NCBI RefSeq assembly: GCF_000365305.1
Contig: NZ_CM001841.1
Location: forward strand, 4,008,463 to 4,072,462
From: Dickeya dianthicola NCPPB 453
GTDB taxonomy: Bacteria; Pseudomonadota; Gammaproteobacteria; Enterobacterales; Enterobacteriaceae
Reading direction: 5' to 3'
Length of the DNA: 64,000 nucleotides
The position numbers and the translations under genes were made by a program. Positions 9,593-19,169 of this stretch are shown here, piece after piece. The notes under the pieces were generated by a model, which saw only the letters and a program-made list of their open reading frames with translations, had not been told where the DNA came from and did not search any database. Every line of letters begins with the position of its first letter. Position 1 is the first letter of the stretch.

Positions 9593-9611
9593 GGGCGCCA
9601 GTAAGGCGCCC
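9593..9611 (+). terminator. Hairpin between aminotransferase and pxpA
   Basis: A perfect GGGCGCC / GGCGCCC stem with a 5-base loop is followed by GCACACTTTT. It lies 66 bases beyond the aminotransferase stop in a convergent gap. The T-run is weak. Confidence 0.45.
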
Positions 9612-9626
9612 GCACACTTTTACACA

Positions 9627-9671
9627 TATAGAGACGACACGTATAGAGACGACAGGTATAGAGACGACAAG
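9627..9671. repeat. Three tandem 15-bp units
   Basis: TATAGAGACGACACG, TATAGAGACGACAGG and TATAGAGACGACAAG follow each other head to tail in the gap between the aminotransferase and pxpA. They do not encode anything I recognise. Confidence 0.9.
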
Positions 9672-9698
9672 TAAGAAGCGACGCGTGAGAGGCAACCG

Positions 9699-10469
9699 TT
9701 ATTGCGCCAGGACTTCTGCCGCTGGGGCGACTATTCCGCCACAGGCTTCAATTTCGCTACGCACCAACGCTGCCAGCGCTACCGAGCCCGGCGTATCACT
9801 ATGCACCAGAATCGAACGGGCGCGCACCAGCAGCGTGTTGCCGTTAAAGGTGGTAACCGTTCCGTGCTCAAGGAACTGGCGTACCCGGGCGCACACCGCC
9901 GCGGCTTCTTTTATCAGCGATCCGGCAATACCGCGAGGAACCAGTTGCCCCCGATCATCATAAGCCCGATCAGCCAGGAATAGAGTCAGGCTTGGCAGTT
10001 CGGCCGCGTTGGCGGCACGCTCAATAATGGTGTCCGGTTGAGAGAAAATAATCAGCGTCGGATCGATACGCGCGATCGTCTGCATCACCTGCCACGCCAG
10101 CGACTCGTCGCGATTAATCATATTTCCCATCGCGGCATGAAAGCTAACATGCGCGACACGGGTTCCTTGCGCACGGGCAATAGCTGTCAGCGCCCCGAGT
10201 TGATAGGCCACCTGCTGACAAATTTCCTCCGCGGAGAACGGCAGTTCTTTGCGACCAAAATTCTGGCGATCCGGTAATCCAGGATGCGCGCCGATACCCA
10301 CGCCGCGAGCCTTCGCCAGACGCACCATCCGGGTCATAATCGCCGGATCGCCTGCGTGAAAACCGCAGGCGATGTTGGCGGAGGAAACACTATTCATAAG
10401 CGCCGCATCGTCGCATAACTGGTAGACGCCAAAGCCCTCTCCCATATCGGAATTCAAATCAATTTTCAT
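9699..10469 (-). CDS. pxpA: 5-oxoprolinase subunit A (LamB/YcsF family)
   Basis: PxpA is part of the prokaryotic ATP-dependent 5-oxoprolinase (PxpABC), which opens 5-oxo-L-proline to L-glutamate. The protein starts MKIDLNSDMGEGFG, the family signature, and continues with NIACGFHAGDP, GVGIGAHPGLPD and an HVSFHAAMGNM segment holding conserved metal or substrate residues. Its 256 residues match the usual length. ATG 10469 is chosen because the family signature begins exactly there; the open frame continues upstream into pxpC. It is 11 bases downstream of pxpC. Confidence 0.95.
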   Translation of the reverse strand: MKIDLNSDMGEGFGVYQLCDDAALMNSVSSANIACGFHAGDPAIMTRMVRLAKARGVGIGAHPGLPDRQNFGRKELPFSAEEICQQVAYQLGALTAIARAQGTRVAHVSFHAAMGNMINRDESLAWQVMQTIARIDPTLIIFSQPDTIIERAANAAELPSLTLFLADRAYDDRGQLVPRGIAGSLIKEAAAVCARVRQFLEHGTVTTFNGNTLLVRARSILVHSDTPGSVALAALVRSEIEACGGIVAPAAEVLAQ

Positions 10470-10480
10470 ACCAGATATCC

Positions 10481-11467
10481 TTATAAACCGACGACGTTTT
10501 TCAGCGAAACGACGCTGGTGCGCAAACGCTGTAGCCAGTTCTCGATCGCCTGCTTTACCGTAATCGCCGTTCGTGCATCGCACGGTACCAGTTGAATAAA
10601 CTGCCCCGCCTGCAACTGGCCGAGTCGCCAGAGATCCTCTTCAATCACGCAGGCGATTTTGGGGTATCCCCCCGCGGTATTGGCATCGCTCAGTTGAATA
10701 ATCGGCTCACCGACCGGCGGTACCTGCACAATACCTGGGATCAACCCGTAAGAACGCATTTCGACCGTTTCTGCCGCTAGAATGGGCTCGCCAGAAAGCC
10801 GATAGCCAGTGCGGTTACTCTGCATAGAAATTTTCCACGACTGACGCCAGAAGCGCGGCGCATCGGCGGCGAAAAGCGCATATTCGCCAGAGGGAATAGC
10901 GCGAATCTGTGCATATCCTTGTTCATTGCGCGGGAAAAAGACTTGCAATGCCGTTTCCGGCGGCTCGATACCGATACCCGACGGCGGCAGCGGCAGGCCA
11001 TGACTCGGTGCGCACGACAAAATATCACCACGCCGCAACGGGCGACCATTGATTCCCCCGAAGCTACCGCGTAGCGCGGTACTGCGTGACCCCAGTACCT
11101 GTGGTACATCGATACCGCCGGCAACACACAGATAGCCGCGCGCGCCGCTACGTGGAAAACGCAGTTCCAGTACTTGTCCTTTATGTACCTGACATCCCCA
11201 CCAGGCGGGCAAATCAACGCCGTCCAGCCTGGCGCGACAATCCGCGCCGGTCACGGCAATGCAGGTATCCACCTGAAAACGGACGCGGAAGGGAAACATC
11301 TGCACTTCAATCGCCGCCGCGTTTTCGTCATTTCCCAACAGAATATTGCCCGCACGGAGCGCCAGCGGGTCCATCCCCCCGCTAACCGAAACGCCAAGAT
11401 GGCGCCATGCCGGGCGTCCCAAATCCTGCACCGTATTTAGCGCAGCGCTTTGCTCAATCTCAATCAC
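10481..11467 (-). CDS. pxpC: 5-oxoprolinase subunit C (KipA / carboxyltransferase-like domain)
   Basis: A 328-residue member of the biotin-dependent carboxyltransferase-like (DUF183/AHS2) family. It contains MIEIEQSAALNTVQDLGRPAWRHLGVSVSGGMD in part, LGNDENAAAIEV, and GYPKIACVIEEDLWRLGQL near the end. With PxpB it forms the part of 5-oxoprolinase that related proteins share with urea amidolyase. It overlaps the end of pxpB by 4 bases, so translation is probably coupled. Confidence 0.95.
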   Translation of the reverse strand: MIEIEQSAALNTVQDLGRPAWRHLGVSVSGGMDPLALRAGNILLGNDENAAAIEVQMFPFRVRFQVDTCIAVTGADCRARLDGVDLPAWWGCQVHKGQVLELRFPRSGARGYLCVAGGIDVPQVLGSRSTALRGSFGGINGRPLRRGDILSCAPSHGLPLPPSGIGIEPPETALQVFFPRNEQGYAQIRAIPSGEYALFAADAPRFWRQSWKISMQSNRTGYRLSGEPILAAETVEMRSYGLIPGIVQVPPVGEPIIQLSDANTAGGYPKIACVIEEDLWRLGQLQAGQFIQLVPCDARTAITVKQAIENWLQRLRTSVVSLKNVVGL

Positions 11468-12159
11468 AATTCAACTCTCTCGGGCAGAAAACGAATCACA
11501 TCGCCTGGCGCCATCAGCGCAGGGACGACGGCATCGGGATTGAATACCTCAAACTCAGCGTAGCCAATCGCATTCCAGCCGTTCGGCCCGGTGAGGGCGG
11601 AGACGCCGGTCTGCTGTCCTCCAATGGTGACGGTGCCTTTCAGCATATTCAGCGATGGCGCCTTTTTACGCGGCGTCGCCAGTCGCGGGTCCAGACCGTG
11701 CAGATAGCCGAATCCTGGTGCGCTGCCGAGGGCGAATACGGTGTAATGCCCCTGATAGTGGCGGCGAATAACCTCCTGTGCGGAAAACCCGGTGTGTCGG
11801 CATACCGCCTCCAGGTCGGTGGCGTGCTCCCCGCCGTAGCACACCGGAATATCAATCTGCTTTCCCTGCAATGAAACCGCCTGCGCCGCCCGCCAACACT
11901 CGTGCAAGCGGCGTTCAACCAGCGCCGGCTCCTCCGGCGTGGCGCGCAACAGCACCAGCAGATTGGTCACGCCGGGGATTAATGACTCGACTTCCGGCCA
12001 ATGTTGCAAGTGTTGTACCAACGACCAGATGCGACGTTGCGCAGGCAGACCAAACTCGCCAGGCGCCTCAACCAGCCAGGCGCGGCTGCCCATAGTAGAA
12101 ATACGAGCGAGTGACTCACCGCTACGCGCGGGTAACAGTGAGTTCGATATCAGCGTCAT
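11464..12159 (-). CDS. pxpB: 5-oxoprolinase subunit B (KipI / AHS1)
   Basis: A 231-residue protein of the PxpB/KipI family. Characteristic stretches are YCGEH-like (VCYGGEHATDLEAV), GFAPGFGYL-like (ALGSAPGFGYLHGLDPRLATPR) and the C-terminal GGQQTGVSALTGPNGWNAIG. It partners with PxpC. The start is 2 bases after the stop of the binding-protein gene and the stop overlaps pxpC, so the four genes form one tight operon. Confidence 0.95.
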   Translation of the reverse strand: MTLISNSLLPARSGESLARISTMGSRAWLVEAPGEFGLPAQRRIWSLVQHLQHWPEVESLIPGVTNLLVLLRATPEEPALVERRLHECWRAAQAVSLQGKQIDIPVCYGGEHATDLEAVCRHTGFSAQEVIRRHYQGHYTVFALGSAPGFGYLHGLDPRLATPRKKAPSLNMLKGTVTIGGQQTGVSALTGPNGWNAIGYAEFEVFNPDAVVPALMAPGDVIRFLPERVEL

Positions 12160-12161
12160 AC

Positions 12162-13001
12162 TTATTCCAGCGGCTCGAATTTAAGGCTGGATAGCGGCTG
12201 AACCCGCTCTTTACGGACCATATTGTATTCGGTGTTCGGCCCGATCCAGGTGCCCCAAATCTTGTCGATGGTACCGTCATCATCCATCGCCTTCAGGCTA
12301 CGGTTAACACTGGCCAACAGCGCCGGCTCTCCCTGTTTCATCCCCACACCGATTGGCTCCAGCGCCATCGGCTCCTCGATCATCGCCAGATGGATACCGT
12401 CTTTTTTCGCCTGACTAATCATTTTAATGCCGGTCATGGTATTGGTTACAAAACCCACAGATTTATTCTGTTCTAAGGCGAGAAAGGCTGACGCGGTATC
12501 CTGGAAAGTAACCGGTGTGCCGCCTTTCAGTACGATCGATTGTTCGGAAGTGGTGCCTTTGGTCGCGCTGATACGCTTACCGTTGAAGTCGGCGAGCGTC
12601 TTATTGGCATTGGCTTCTTTAACCAGCAGCACCTCTTTAGCAACATAATAGGGGTCACTAAACTGAATCTGTTTGCCTCGCGTTTTGGTATACGCCAGAT
12701 TAGCAATCAGCACATCCGCGCGACCGGTGGCGATGACGGCAATACGGGCTTCCACTGACGTCGGTATCAACTGCACTGTCACATCCATCTGTTTCGCCAG
12801 GGCGTGACATAACTCGACATCCATACCGACCAACTGACGGGTCTGCGGGTCGGGTGAGGAAAACGGCGGCACATCGGAGTACACGGCACACTTCAGTTCG
12901 CCGCGGGCCTTAATATCCGACAGCATGTCGGCGTGCGCGTACAAGGTCGCCCATGCCAGCGGCAAAGCCAACACTAAACCCGTATTTCGCTTCAGTCTCA
13001 T
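12162..13001 (-). CDS. Polar amino-acid ABC transporter substrate-binding protein
   Basis: A 279-residue periplasmic type II binding protein of the SBP_bac_3 family. It has a basic N-terminus and hydrophobic signal peptide (MRLKRNTGLVLALPLAWATLYAHA), then the mature start DMLSDIKARGELKCAVY, the ligand-contact VGMDVELCHALAKQM and GRADVLIANLAYTKTRGKQI. ATG 13001 is favoured over an upstream in-frame ATG because it has a GGGGA ribosome site 6 bases away and starts a proper signal peptide. It leads the operon with pxpBCA, which suggests uptake of 5-oxoproline or a glutamine-like compound with the permeases at 3979-5441. Confidence 0.9.
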   Translation of the reverse strand: MRLKRNTGLVLALPLAWATLYAHADMLSDIKARGELKCAVYSDVPPFSSPDPQTRQLVGMDVELCHALAKQMDVTVQLIPTSVEARIAVIATGRADVLIANLAYTKTRGKQIQFSDPYYVAKEVLLVKEANANKTLADFNGKRISATKGTTSEQSIVLKGGTPVTFQDTASAFLALEQNKSVGFVTNTMTGIKMISQAKKDGIHLAMIEEPMALEPIGVGMKQGEPALLASVNRSLKAMDDDGTIDKIWGTWIGPNTEYNMVRKERVQPLSSLKFEPLE

Positions 13002-13286
13002 TATTGTTTCCCCTCTGTATCGATAAAAGAGCAACGGCAGTCAGTCATATTGTCCCATCAGGTCAGTATGCTCACCACGTGAGGCGACTATATCGACATT
13101 GCCGATACTGCGGGTAAGAGGGAAACCCTGTCGGGAGATAGGTGATTTGTATGACGAGTGTGATAAGCAAAAACTATCCTGGCAGAGCGAAATTATCTTA
13201 TCCGCCGCGGTGTCCACCCTCTACTGTAACGCAGTGCGTGACGTGTCCGTCATGCAGTACAGAGGTTGTTAACCTAAGGTAGTCAC

Positions 13287-14201
13287 ATGAATGCCAGACG
13301 TGGGATCTGTCTAAAAATACTCTCGACGCTATGCGCAACATTGATGCTGGCCTGTGTGAAAGGATTACAAGGAGCCATCCCCACCGGGGAAGTTATTTTC
13401 TTTCGCTCCTTTGTGGCGATGTTTCCGCTATTAATCTGGCTAAAGATTCAAGGCAATATTATTGCGAGCATTAAAACCAAAAATCTTTTTGGTCATTTAG
13501 TTCGCGGTTTTTCCGGCACTGGCGGGATGTATTTCAACTACCTGGCATTGGTCTATCTCTCACTCGCTGATGCTACCGCCATCAGCTATGCCGCCCCTTT
13601 ATTCACCGTGATCATGGCGGCACTGCTGCTGAAGGAAAAAGTACATGTCGCCCGCTGGCTGGGGGTCGTCGTGGGTTTTTCCGGCATCCTGATTATGTTA
13701 TCCGCTAATTTAACCGCCGGCGGCGCCATGTTGGCGCACAGTGGCCTGCAATCAGGCATGGGATTGGGAGCCCTGTTCGCCCTGCTTGCCGCACTCTGCT
13801 CTGCGACCTCCAACGTGCAGATCCGCTTTCTGAACGGCATTGAGAAACCAGGAGCCATCGTATTCTACTTCTCCCTGATGACCACCCTCATCGGCCTGGC
13901 CACCATAACCTTGGGTTGGTCTATGCCGACACCGCTGCAACTACTGCTGTTGATTGGCTGCGGTTTTTTCGGCGGCATGACGCAAATACTGGTCACGTTG
14001 AGTTTGCGCTATACCGATGCCTCACTGCTGGCGCCTTTTGATTACACCACCCTGGTCTGGTCAATGATGATTGGCTATCTGTTCCTGAATAATTTCCCCG
14101 GTCCGGCCACATTACTGGGTGCAAGTATCGTTGCCCTGGCGGGAATATTCACCCTGTGGTGCGACCAACGTCGTGCCCGCATTATGCACTCCACGTCTTA
14201 A
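13287..14201 (+). CDS. DMT-family (EamA) transporter
   Basis: A 304-residue inner-membrane protein with ten predicted hydrophobic segments in two EamA repeats (the first ending near ILIMLSANLTAG, the second near IVALAGIFTLW). PTGEVIFFRSFVAMFPL and DATAISYAAPLFTVIMAALLLKE are typical of the RhaT/EamA branch that exports amino acids or related metabolites. It is transcribed alone, divergent from the binding-protein operon. The substrate is unknown. Confidence 0.88.
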   Translation: MNARRGICLKILSTLCATLMLACVKGLQGAIPTGEVIFFRSFVAMFPLLIWLKIQGNIIASIKTKNLFGHLVRGFSGTGGMYFNYLALVYLSLADATAISYAAPLFTVIMAALLLKEKVHVARWLGVVVGFSGILIMLSANLTAGGAMLAHSGLQSGMGLGALFALLAALCSATSNVQIRFLNGIEKPGAIVFYFSLMTTLIGLATITLGWSMPTPLQLLLLIGCGFFGGMTQILVTLSLRYTDASLLAPFDYTTLVWSMMIGYLFLNNFPGPATLLGASIVALAGIFTLWCDQRRARIMHSTS

Positions 14202-14484
14202 TTAACGATTTTCAGCCGCGCCCAACCCTCTGTTTTTCACGCTCGATTGAGGCGCAGAAAGACGGCAATCAAGAATATCCCCCGCTTACATCCGTCAGCC
14301 ACTGGAAAAACAAAGCCAGCCAATTATTTTGGATATATTCCATTTAATGAAATAAATAGGAAGCTTTAGATATAAAATTTGATTGAGCACTCGGCAGCAT
14401 TCTGGCAAATTAAGCCGACACCGAATAAAACACCAATGACTGACGCATTAAACTAAAAATAAGACAGTCAATTTCAAATAGCGT
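14202..14484. other. AT-rich intergenic region, no gene seen
   Basis: Between the DMT gene and the repeat at 14485 the sequence is AT-rich with no supported reading frame, tRNA or strong terminator. Confidence 0.5.
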
Positions 14485-14596
14485 TATACCCAAAATAATT
14501 CGAGTTGCAGGGCAAGGCGCATTAAAGCCTTGTAACGCGGCAAGAGAGTGAATAAGGACGGTCAACGCACCTGCAACTTGACGTATGACGGGCATA
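14485..14596. repeat. ERIC-like palindromic repeat (short variant)
   Basis: The ends are inverted copies: CGAGTTGCAGG on the left and CCTGCAACTTG on the right, with TATACCC and GGGCATA at the outer tips. The block AACGCACCTGCAACTTGACG (in part) and TATGACGGG match the right end of the enterobacterial ERIC consensus. The central part of a full ERIC is missing. A related element lies at 44182-44317 and shares ATAATTCGAGTTGCAGG and GCCTTGTAACGCGGCAA. Confidence 0.7.
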
Positions 14597-14686
14597 TTAC
14601 TCGACAACACCACAACCACGATTTCATTCTTCTTTATGCAGTTTTTTGAGAAGCAGGTTGCTGGCTCATTTCTGGAGAGAACGCGT

Positions 14687-15361
14687 ATGCCAGATATCAA
14701 TATATTTGTTTCTTCCCTGCTCGAACGGCAATTACAGGATGCCGCCGGGCGCGCCAGTACACGGGCAGCGGCGCTGAGCCGTCAGGAATTGCATCAAAAA
14801 GCCCGTGAGCTGCTCGACCAGCTCACCGGCATAGACAACGAGAATTATCAGGATGGCCGCGCCGGACACCCCGCTGACGATGTACCCGAATGTCTGGCCC
14901 GCGCCCGGCAAGCCTCCTACTTTGTCAACAGCCTCGGCGCAAACCCGTTCAACGGGCTGATTTATCATCAACTGTCGCTGATTGTCTACGATGAAAGCGA
15001 CGTGTTTACGCTGAATGAACGCCGGGCCGCCTGGAGCGAAGCCTACGGCCAGGATCAAGCCTGGCGGCGACACGTCGTTACGCAGGCCCGTCTGAATTAC
15101 CGCCAGCCTCAATGGCAAATACGCTTTTTTAGCGAGGTACTGAAAAATTACCGGGCGCTGTCGGCGATTGAAAAAGCACAATACCCGCGCCACTACGAAC
15201 GGGAATTGCAATGTCACCTGCTGCCTAACCGCGACGGGGTTTCTCCTTTCGACTTTTCCGGTCTGGCTGATTACCCGAGTCTGCTGGAAATGCTGCTTGC
15301 CATCCGGCAGGACAGCCCCAGACGAGAAATAGCGCAGACTACCGCGAATCCTGTGCCCTGA
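14687..15361 (+). CDS. Conserved-type protein of unknown function
   Basis: About 224 residues from ATG 14687, which has a GGAGAG ribosome site 7 bases upstream; the frame stays open for 34 codons further up, through the ERIC-like repeat. The protein is mostly soluble and helical, rich in Gln, Arg and Leu, with one histidine/tyrosine-rich stretch (NPFNGLIYHQLSLIVYDE). I see no signal peptide, membrane segment or known motif and do not recognise the family. Its 3' end overlaps the convergent luciferase-like gene by 23 bases. Confidence 0.55.
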   Translation: MPDINIFVSSLLERQLQDAAGRASTRAAALSRQELHQKARELLDQLTGIDNENYQDGRAGHPADDVPECLARARQASYFVNSLGANPFNGLIYHQLSLIVYDESDVFTLNERRAAWSEAYGQDQAWRRHVVTQARLNYRQPQWQIRFFSEVLKNYRALSAIEKAQYPRHYERELQCHLLPNRDGVSPFDFSGLADYPSLLEMLLAIRQDSPRREIAQTTANPVP

Positions 15362-16340
15362 GCCCGGCGGCCAGCCCTCTGATTGACGTCAGCCGCGCCG
15401 CCGGGTCGCTGACCGGGGTATGAATAATGAACTCGCTGACGCCAAAACGCTGGTGATAGTGCTGCAACTGGCGGTGGACCTCCGCCGTCGTGCCGTACAG
15501 GATGTTCTGCGCCTGCTTTTCGATACGAAACTGCGTGCTGCCGGACTGCTGCACCAGCGTGTCCGCCTGTTCCTGCGTCAGTACGTTCAGCGGTGCGCGG
15601 TCCTCGATATAGACCCTGTAGTTATACCGTTCGCCCGCCAGCGTTTTCGCCTCATCATGGCTGTCCGCCACGATAACCGATAGCGACAACAGCGCCTGCG
15701 CCTGCTCAGGCTGGTACTCGCGCCAGGTCAGCAACGCGTCGGTCAACAGGGTTTCACTGGGCTGGATAAACCCGGCAAAAACAAAATTCCAGCCCAGCGA
15801 CGCCGCCAGGCGTGCGCTTTCCGCACTGGCGCCCAGCAAAAAACGCGCCGGCGGCACCGGCGGCGACGGCGTAGCGCGCAGGTCGGTATTCAGTGCCGAC
15901 GCCGGTTCCAGCAGTTCATGCAATTGCCGTAGCTTATCGGCAAACGACACCTGATGCGCCGGGTCAACCTCCTGTTGCAGCGCACGGGTCGACAGGGGAA
16001 AACCGCCGGGCGCCTTGCCGACGCCCAAATCAACCCGCTCCGGTGCCAGCGACGATAGTACATGGAAATTCTCCGCCACCTTATAGGGGCTGTAGTGCTG
16101 TAGCATCACCCCGCCGGAACCAATCCGGATATGGCGGGTATGAGCCAGCAGCCAGGCAATCAGCACCTCCGGCGACGACCCCGCCAGCGAGTCGGAGTTG
16201 TGGTGTTCAGACACCCAGAAACGGGAATACCCCGACGCGTCGGCGAGACTCGCCAGCTCGACGGTCCGGGCCAGCGCGTCGGCGGCGGTCATCCCCTCCG
16301 CAATCGGGCTTTGATCCAATAAGCCAAGACGATAACCCAT
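15339..16340 (-). CDS. LLM-class flavin-dependent oxidoreductase (MsnO8/YtmO type)
   Basis: A 333-residue luciferase-like monooxygenase of the single-component group 1 type. It starts LGLLDQSPIAEGMT and has RFWVSEHHNSDSLAGSSPEVLI, IGSGGVMLQHYSPYKVAE and the flavin-site ERVDLGVGKAPGG. Such enzymes use FMNH2 and O2. It is divergent from a second, NtaA/DszA-type monooxygenase and its transporter operon. The same pairing occurs in the Bacillus ytmO/ytnJ (cmoO/cmoJ) locus, so the two may act on the same sulfur compound; that is an inference. Confidence 0.85.
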   Translation of the reverse strand: MGYRLGLLDQSPIAEGMTAADALARTVELASLADASGYSRFWVSEHHNSDSLAGSSPEVLIAWLLAHTRHIRIGSGGVMLQHYSPYKVAENFHVLSSLAPERVDLGVGKAPGGFPLSTRALQQEVDPAHQVSFADKLRQLHELLEPASALNTDLRATPSPPVPPARFLLGASAESARLAASLGWNFVFAGFIQPSETLLTDALLTWREYQPEQAQALLSLSVIVADSHDEAKTLAGERYNYRVYIEDRAPLNVLTQEQADTLVQQSGSTQFRIEKQAQNILYGTTAEVHRQLQHYHQRFGVSEFIIHTPVSDPAARLTSIRGLAAGLRAQDSR

Positions 16341-16784
16341 ATATTTCCTTTCTGTGATCCAGTCTAATTTTCTCGCATATTTTCATAGCCGGTAAAAATC
16401 GATAAATAACAAAATAGCGTTTTATTAGTACAAATCCGCACTATCAGTAAAATGAGAATCACAATAATCAGCGTAGTTAACTGCATATTTCCCTACTCTA
16501 TATATTTCCCTACTCTATTTTCATCCCGCCCTCATTCGGAAAATAGGCTTATCCCACCGGTTTCAATTTCAATTTCCGAATAAACAAATCACAAAACCCC
16601 CTGAGACATTTTTTTGCTTTGTCATATTCAATTTTGTTGTTTTACATCCCGTATCCGCTCATCAATAGTATTTTCCAGTTTTATTAACGCTTTATTAACC
16701 ACCTAACTATGAGCTTTCTCCCGTACCTTATCCGTGCCGGAGCCGGGTTTCTTTTCGCCACATGTCGCTGTAGGGAGTATGCAG
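16341..16784. promoter_or_regulatory. AT-rich divergent promoter region
   Basis: 444 bases between the two divergent monooxygenase genes, much more AT-rich than the genes. It includes a duplicated 15-mer TATTTCCCTACTCTA at 16486-16500 and 16503-16517. Promoters for both directions must lie here, but I could not fix them. AGGGAG at 16772-16777 is the ribosome site of the plus-strand gene. Confidence 0.4.
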
Positions 16785-18206
16785 ATGAGTGAAAAAACGA
16801 TTTCCCAACCAACGATTTCCAAACCAACGATTTCCCAACCAACGATTTCCCAACAAAAGACCAGCCCCAACCTGCGTCAGCTGAGGTTGGGGGTGATGTT
16901 GCAGGGTGCGGCCGGGAACATGTCGGCCTGGCGACACCGCAATGTGGTGCCGGACGCCAGCATCAATTTTGGGTTTGTGCTGGATACCGCGAAAAAAGCC
17001 GAGCAGGGGAAATTCGACTTCGCCTTCGTGGCTGACGGCCTGTACATCAACGAGAAGTCCATTCCCCACTTTCTTAACCGGTTCGAACCGCTGACGCTGC
17101 TGTCGGCGCTGGCGGCCTCGACCCATCACATCGGTTTGGTCGGCACCCTGTCCACCTCTTACAGCGAGCCGTTCACCACCGCGCGGCAGTTCGCCAGCCT
17201 CGACCACCTGAGCCACGGTCGCGCCGGCTGGAACGTGGTGACCTCGCCGCTGGAAGGGTCGGCAAAAAACTTTTCGCGCGCTCAACACCCGGAACACGCC
17301 CTGCGCTACCGCATCGCCGATGAATTTCTGCAGGTAGTGAAAGGACTGTGGGATTCCTGGGAAGACGACGCATTTATCCGCGACAAGGCCAGCGGCCGCT
17401 TCTTCGACCCGCAAAAACTGCATACCCTGAATCATCAGGGCGAATTTTTCTCGGTCGCCGGGCCGCTGAACATCGGCCGTACGCCGCAGGGCCGCCCGAT
17501 TATCTTCCAGGCCGGCGCATCGGATGACGGCAAGAAACTGGCCGCCAGCCACGCTGACGCCATATTCACCCACCAACACACGCTGGCGGAAGCACAGGCG
17601 TTTTACCGCGACGTTAAGCAACAGCTGGCGGAACACGGGCGGCGCGAAGACCAGTTGCATATTTTTCAGGGCATCAGCGTGCTGGTGGGCGACAGCGCGG
17701 AAGACGTGGAACGCCAGTATCAGGACACCGCCGCGCTGGTCACCATCAAGGATGCGCTCAATTACCTCGGCCGCTACTTCGAACACTACGACTTCTCGCA
17801 GCACCCACTGGATGAACCATTCCCGGATATCGGCGCGCTGGGCCAGAACAGTTTTCGCAGCACCACGGATGAAATTAAACGCAACGCCCGCGAACGCGGC
17901 TTGACCCTGCGTCAGGCGGCGCTGGAAGCCACCACCCCGCGTCCGCTGTTCAGCGGCACGCCGCAGCAGGTGGCGGACGGGCTGCAATTGTGGTTCGAAC
18001 AGCGCGCCGCCGATGGTTTCATCATCCAGAGCGCCACGCCGGACAACTTCACCCGGTTTGTCGATCAGGTGGTGCCGTTGCTGCAACAGCGCGGCCTATT
18101 CCGCCGGGAATACCCCGGCTACACGCTGCGGGAAAGCCTGGCGTTGGATTATCCGGTCAACCGTTACGCCGCCGCCCATCAACCGGCAGAGGAAACGTCG
18201 TCGTGA
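16785..18206 (+). CDS. FMN-dependent monooxygenase, NtaA/SnaA/DszA family
   Basis: A 473-residue enzyme of the two-component flavin monooxygenase family, whose members cleave C-N or C-S bonds of chelators and sulfur compounds. Typical stretches are [55 protein letters not shown] and [16 protein letters not shown] 16785 follows AGGGAG by 7 bases. The N-terminus carries four [10 protein letters not shown] repeats from a 15-bp tandem duplication, which are not part of the fold. Its stop overlaps the GTG start of the first binding-protein gene. By analogy with YtnJ/CmoJ it may oxidise an N-acetylated S-alkyl-cysteine. Confidence 0.88.
   Translation: MSEKTISQPTISKPTISQPTISQQKTSPNLRQLRLGVMLQGAAGNMSAWRHRNVVPDASINFGFVLDTAKKAEQGKFDFAFVADGLYINEKSIPHFLNRFEPLTLLSALAASTHHIGLVGTLSTSYSEPFTTARQFASLDHLSHGRAGWNVVTSPLEGSAKNFSRAQHPEHALRYRIADEFLQVVKGLWDSWEDDAFIRDKASGRFFDPQKLHTLNHQGEFFSVAGPLNIGRTPQGRPIIFQAGASDDGKKLAASHADAIFTHQHTLAEAQAFYRDVKQQLAEHGRREDQLHIFQGISVLVGDSAEDVERQYQDTAALVTIKDALNYLGRYFEHYDFSQHPLDEPFPDIGALGQNSFRSTTDEIKRNARERGLTLRQAALEATTPRPLFSGTPQQVADGLQLWFEQRAADGFIIQSATPDNFTRFVDQVVPLLQQRGLFRREYPGYTLRESLALDYPVNRYAAAHQPAEETSS
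16797..16856 (+). repeat. Four tandem 15-bp units inside a coding sequence
   Basis: ACGATTTCCCAACCA is repeated four times with one- or two-base changes. It encodes the pentapeptide TISQP (once TISKP) at residues 5-24 of the monooxygenase, in a region expected to be disordered. Confidence 0.9.
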
Positions 18207-19123
18207 ACGCGCGCCACGCCACGCCGCCGCTGCTCGCCGCACTGCTGTTCAGCGCCGGTGGACACGCCGAGCCCGCCGTCGTCGGGCGAATCGACCTGAG
18301 CGCCAACCAGTTGCCGGTGCGCGCGCCGGGCAACCCACAGGCCATCGCCGAGATCCCGCCTGGGTTTGCCTTTGCCGAACCCGGCTCGCTGACGGTGGCT
18401 ATCTCCAACCACAGTTCCCCGCCGCTGGCGCTGCTGGCGGATGACAACAAAACGCGCATCGGCAGCGATCCGGACATCGCCCGGTTGCTTGCCGACGCGC
18501 TGGGGCTGAAGCTCAAGCTGGTGCCCGCCGCCTGGGAAGACTGGCCGCTGGGCATCGCCTCCGGCCGCTATGACGCCGCCATCATCAATATCGCGGTCAC
18601 CAAAGCGCGCAAGGAGCGGTTCGATTTCGCCACCTACCGCGTGGATACGCTGGGTTTTTACGTCAAATCCACCAGCCGGATTCAGGCCATTCGCGGGCCG
18701 GCGGACGTGGCGGGGCTGAAAGTGATCGTCGGTTCCGGCACCAATCAGGAAAACATCCTGCTGGGTTGGGATCGCCAGAACCGCGCGCAGGGCTTGCCGC
18801 CGGTGCAGCCAATCTACGTTACCGACGATGCCGCCGCCAACCTGAGCATTCAGTCCGGCCGGGTGGACGCCTTTTTCGGCCCGCATTCCATCGGGGCGTA
18901 CAAAGCGGCGTTGACCGGCCAGACGCGGATGGTGGGTATCGGCCCCACCGTGGCGCCGGTCGCGGTCACTACCCGCAAGGGCAACGGGCTGGCGCAACCG
19001 ATCAGCACCGCGCTCAACGGCGTCATCGCCGGCGGGCAGTACGCACAGGTGCTGGACCGCTGGGGCGAGAATGACGAAAAAGTCACACGCTCCGACGTTA
19101 ATCCGCGCGGTCTGGACGAATAA
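18203..19123 (+). CDS. ABC transporter substrate-binding protein (first of a tandem pair)
   Basis: A 306-residue SBP_bac_3 protein for amino-acid-like ligands. Translation most likely begins at GTG 18203, because a GAGGAA site lies upstream, the start overlaps the previous stop (GTGA), and a signal peptide follows at once ([20 protein letters not shown]). Mature landmarks are [52 protein letters not shown] and [13 protein letters not shown]. The next gene encodes a close paralogue, with the same motifs throughout. The order resembles tcyJ-tcyK of Bacillus. Confidence 0.88.
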   Translation: MNARHATPPLLAALLFSAGGHAEPAVVGRIDLSANQLPVRAPGNPQAIAEIPPGFAFAEPGSLTVAISNHSSPPLALLADDNKTRIGSDPDIARLLADALGLKLKLVPAAWEDWPLGIASGRYDAAIINIAVTKARKERFDFATYRVDTLGFYVKSTSRIQAIRGPADVAGLKVIVGSGTNQENILLGWDRQNRAQGLPPVQPIYVTDDAAANLSIQSGRVDAFFGPHSIGAYKAALTGQTRMVGIGPTVAPVAVTTRKGNGLAQPISTALNGVIAGGQYAQVLDRWGENDEKVTRSDVNPRGLDE

Positions 19124-19169
19124 TCCGGCTCGCGCCGCCCGTCGATTTTTTATGTTCAAGGAATACGCT

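Noticed and set aside
16728..18086. Long minus-strand open frame (452 codons) opposite the NtaA-type monooxygenase
   Set aside because: It lies fully antisense to a gene with clear family motifs and is rich in Arg, Gly and His, typical of a shadow frame in GC-rich DNA.
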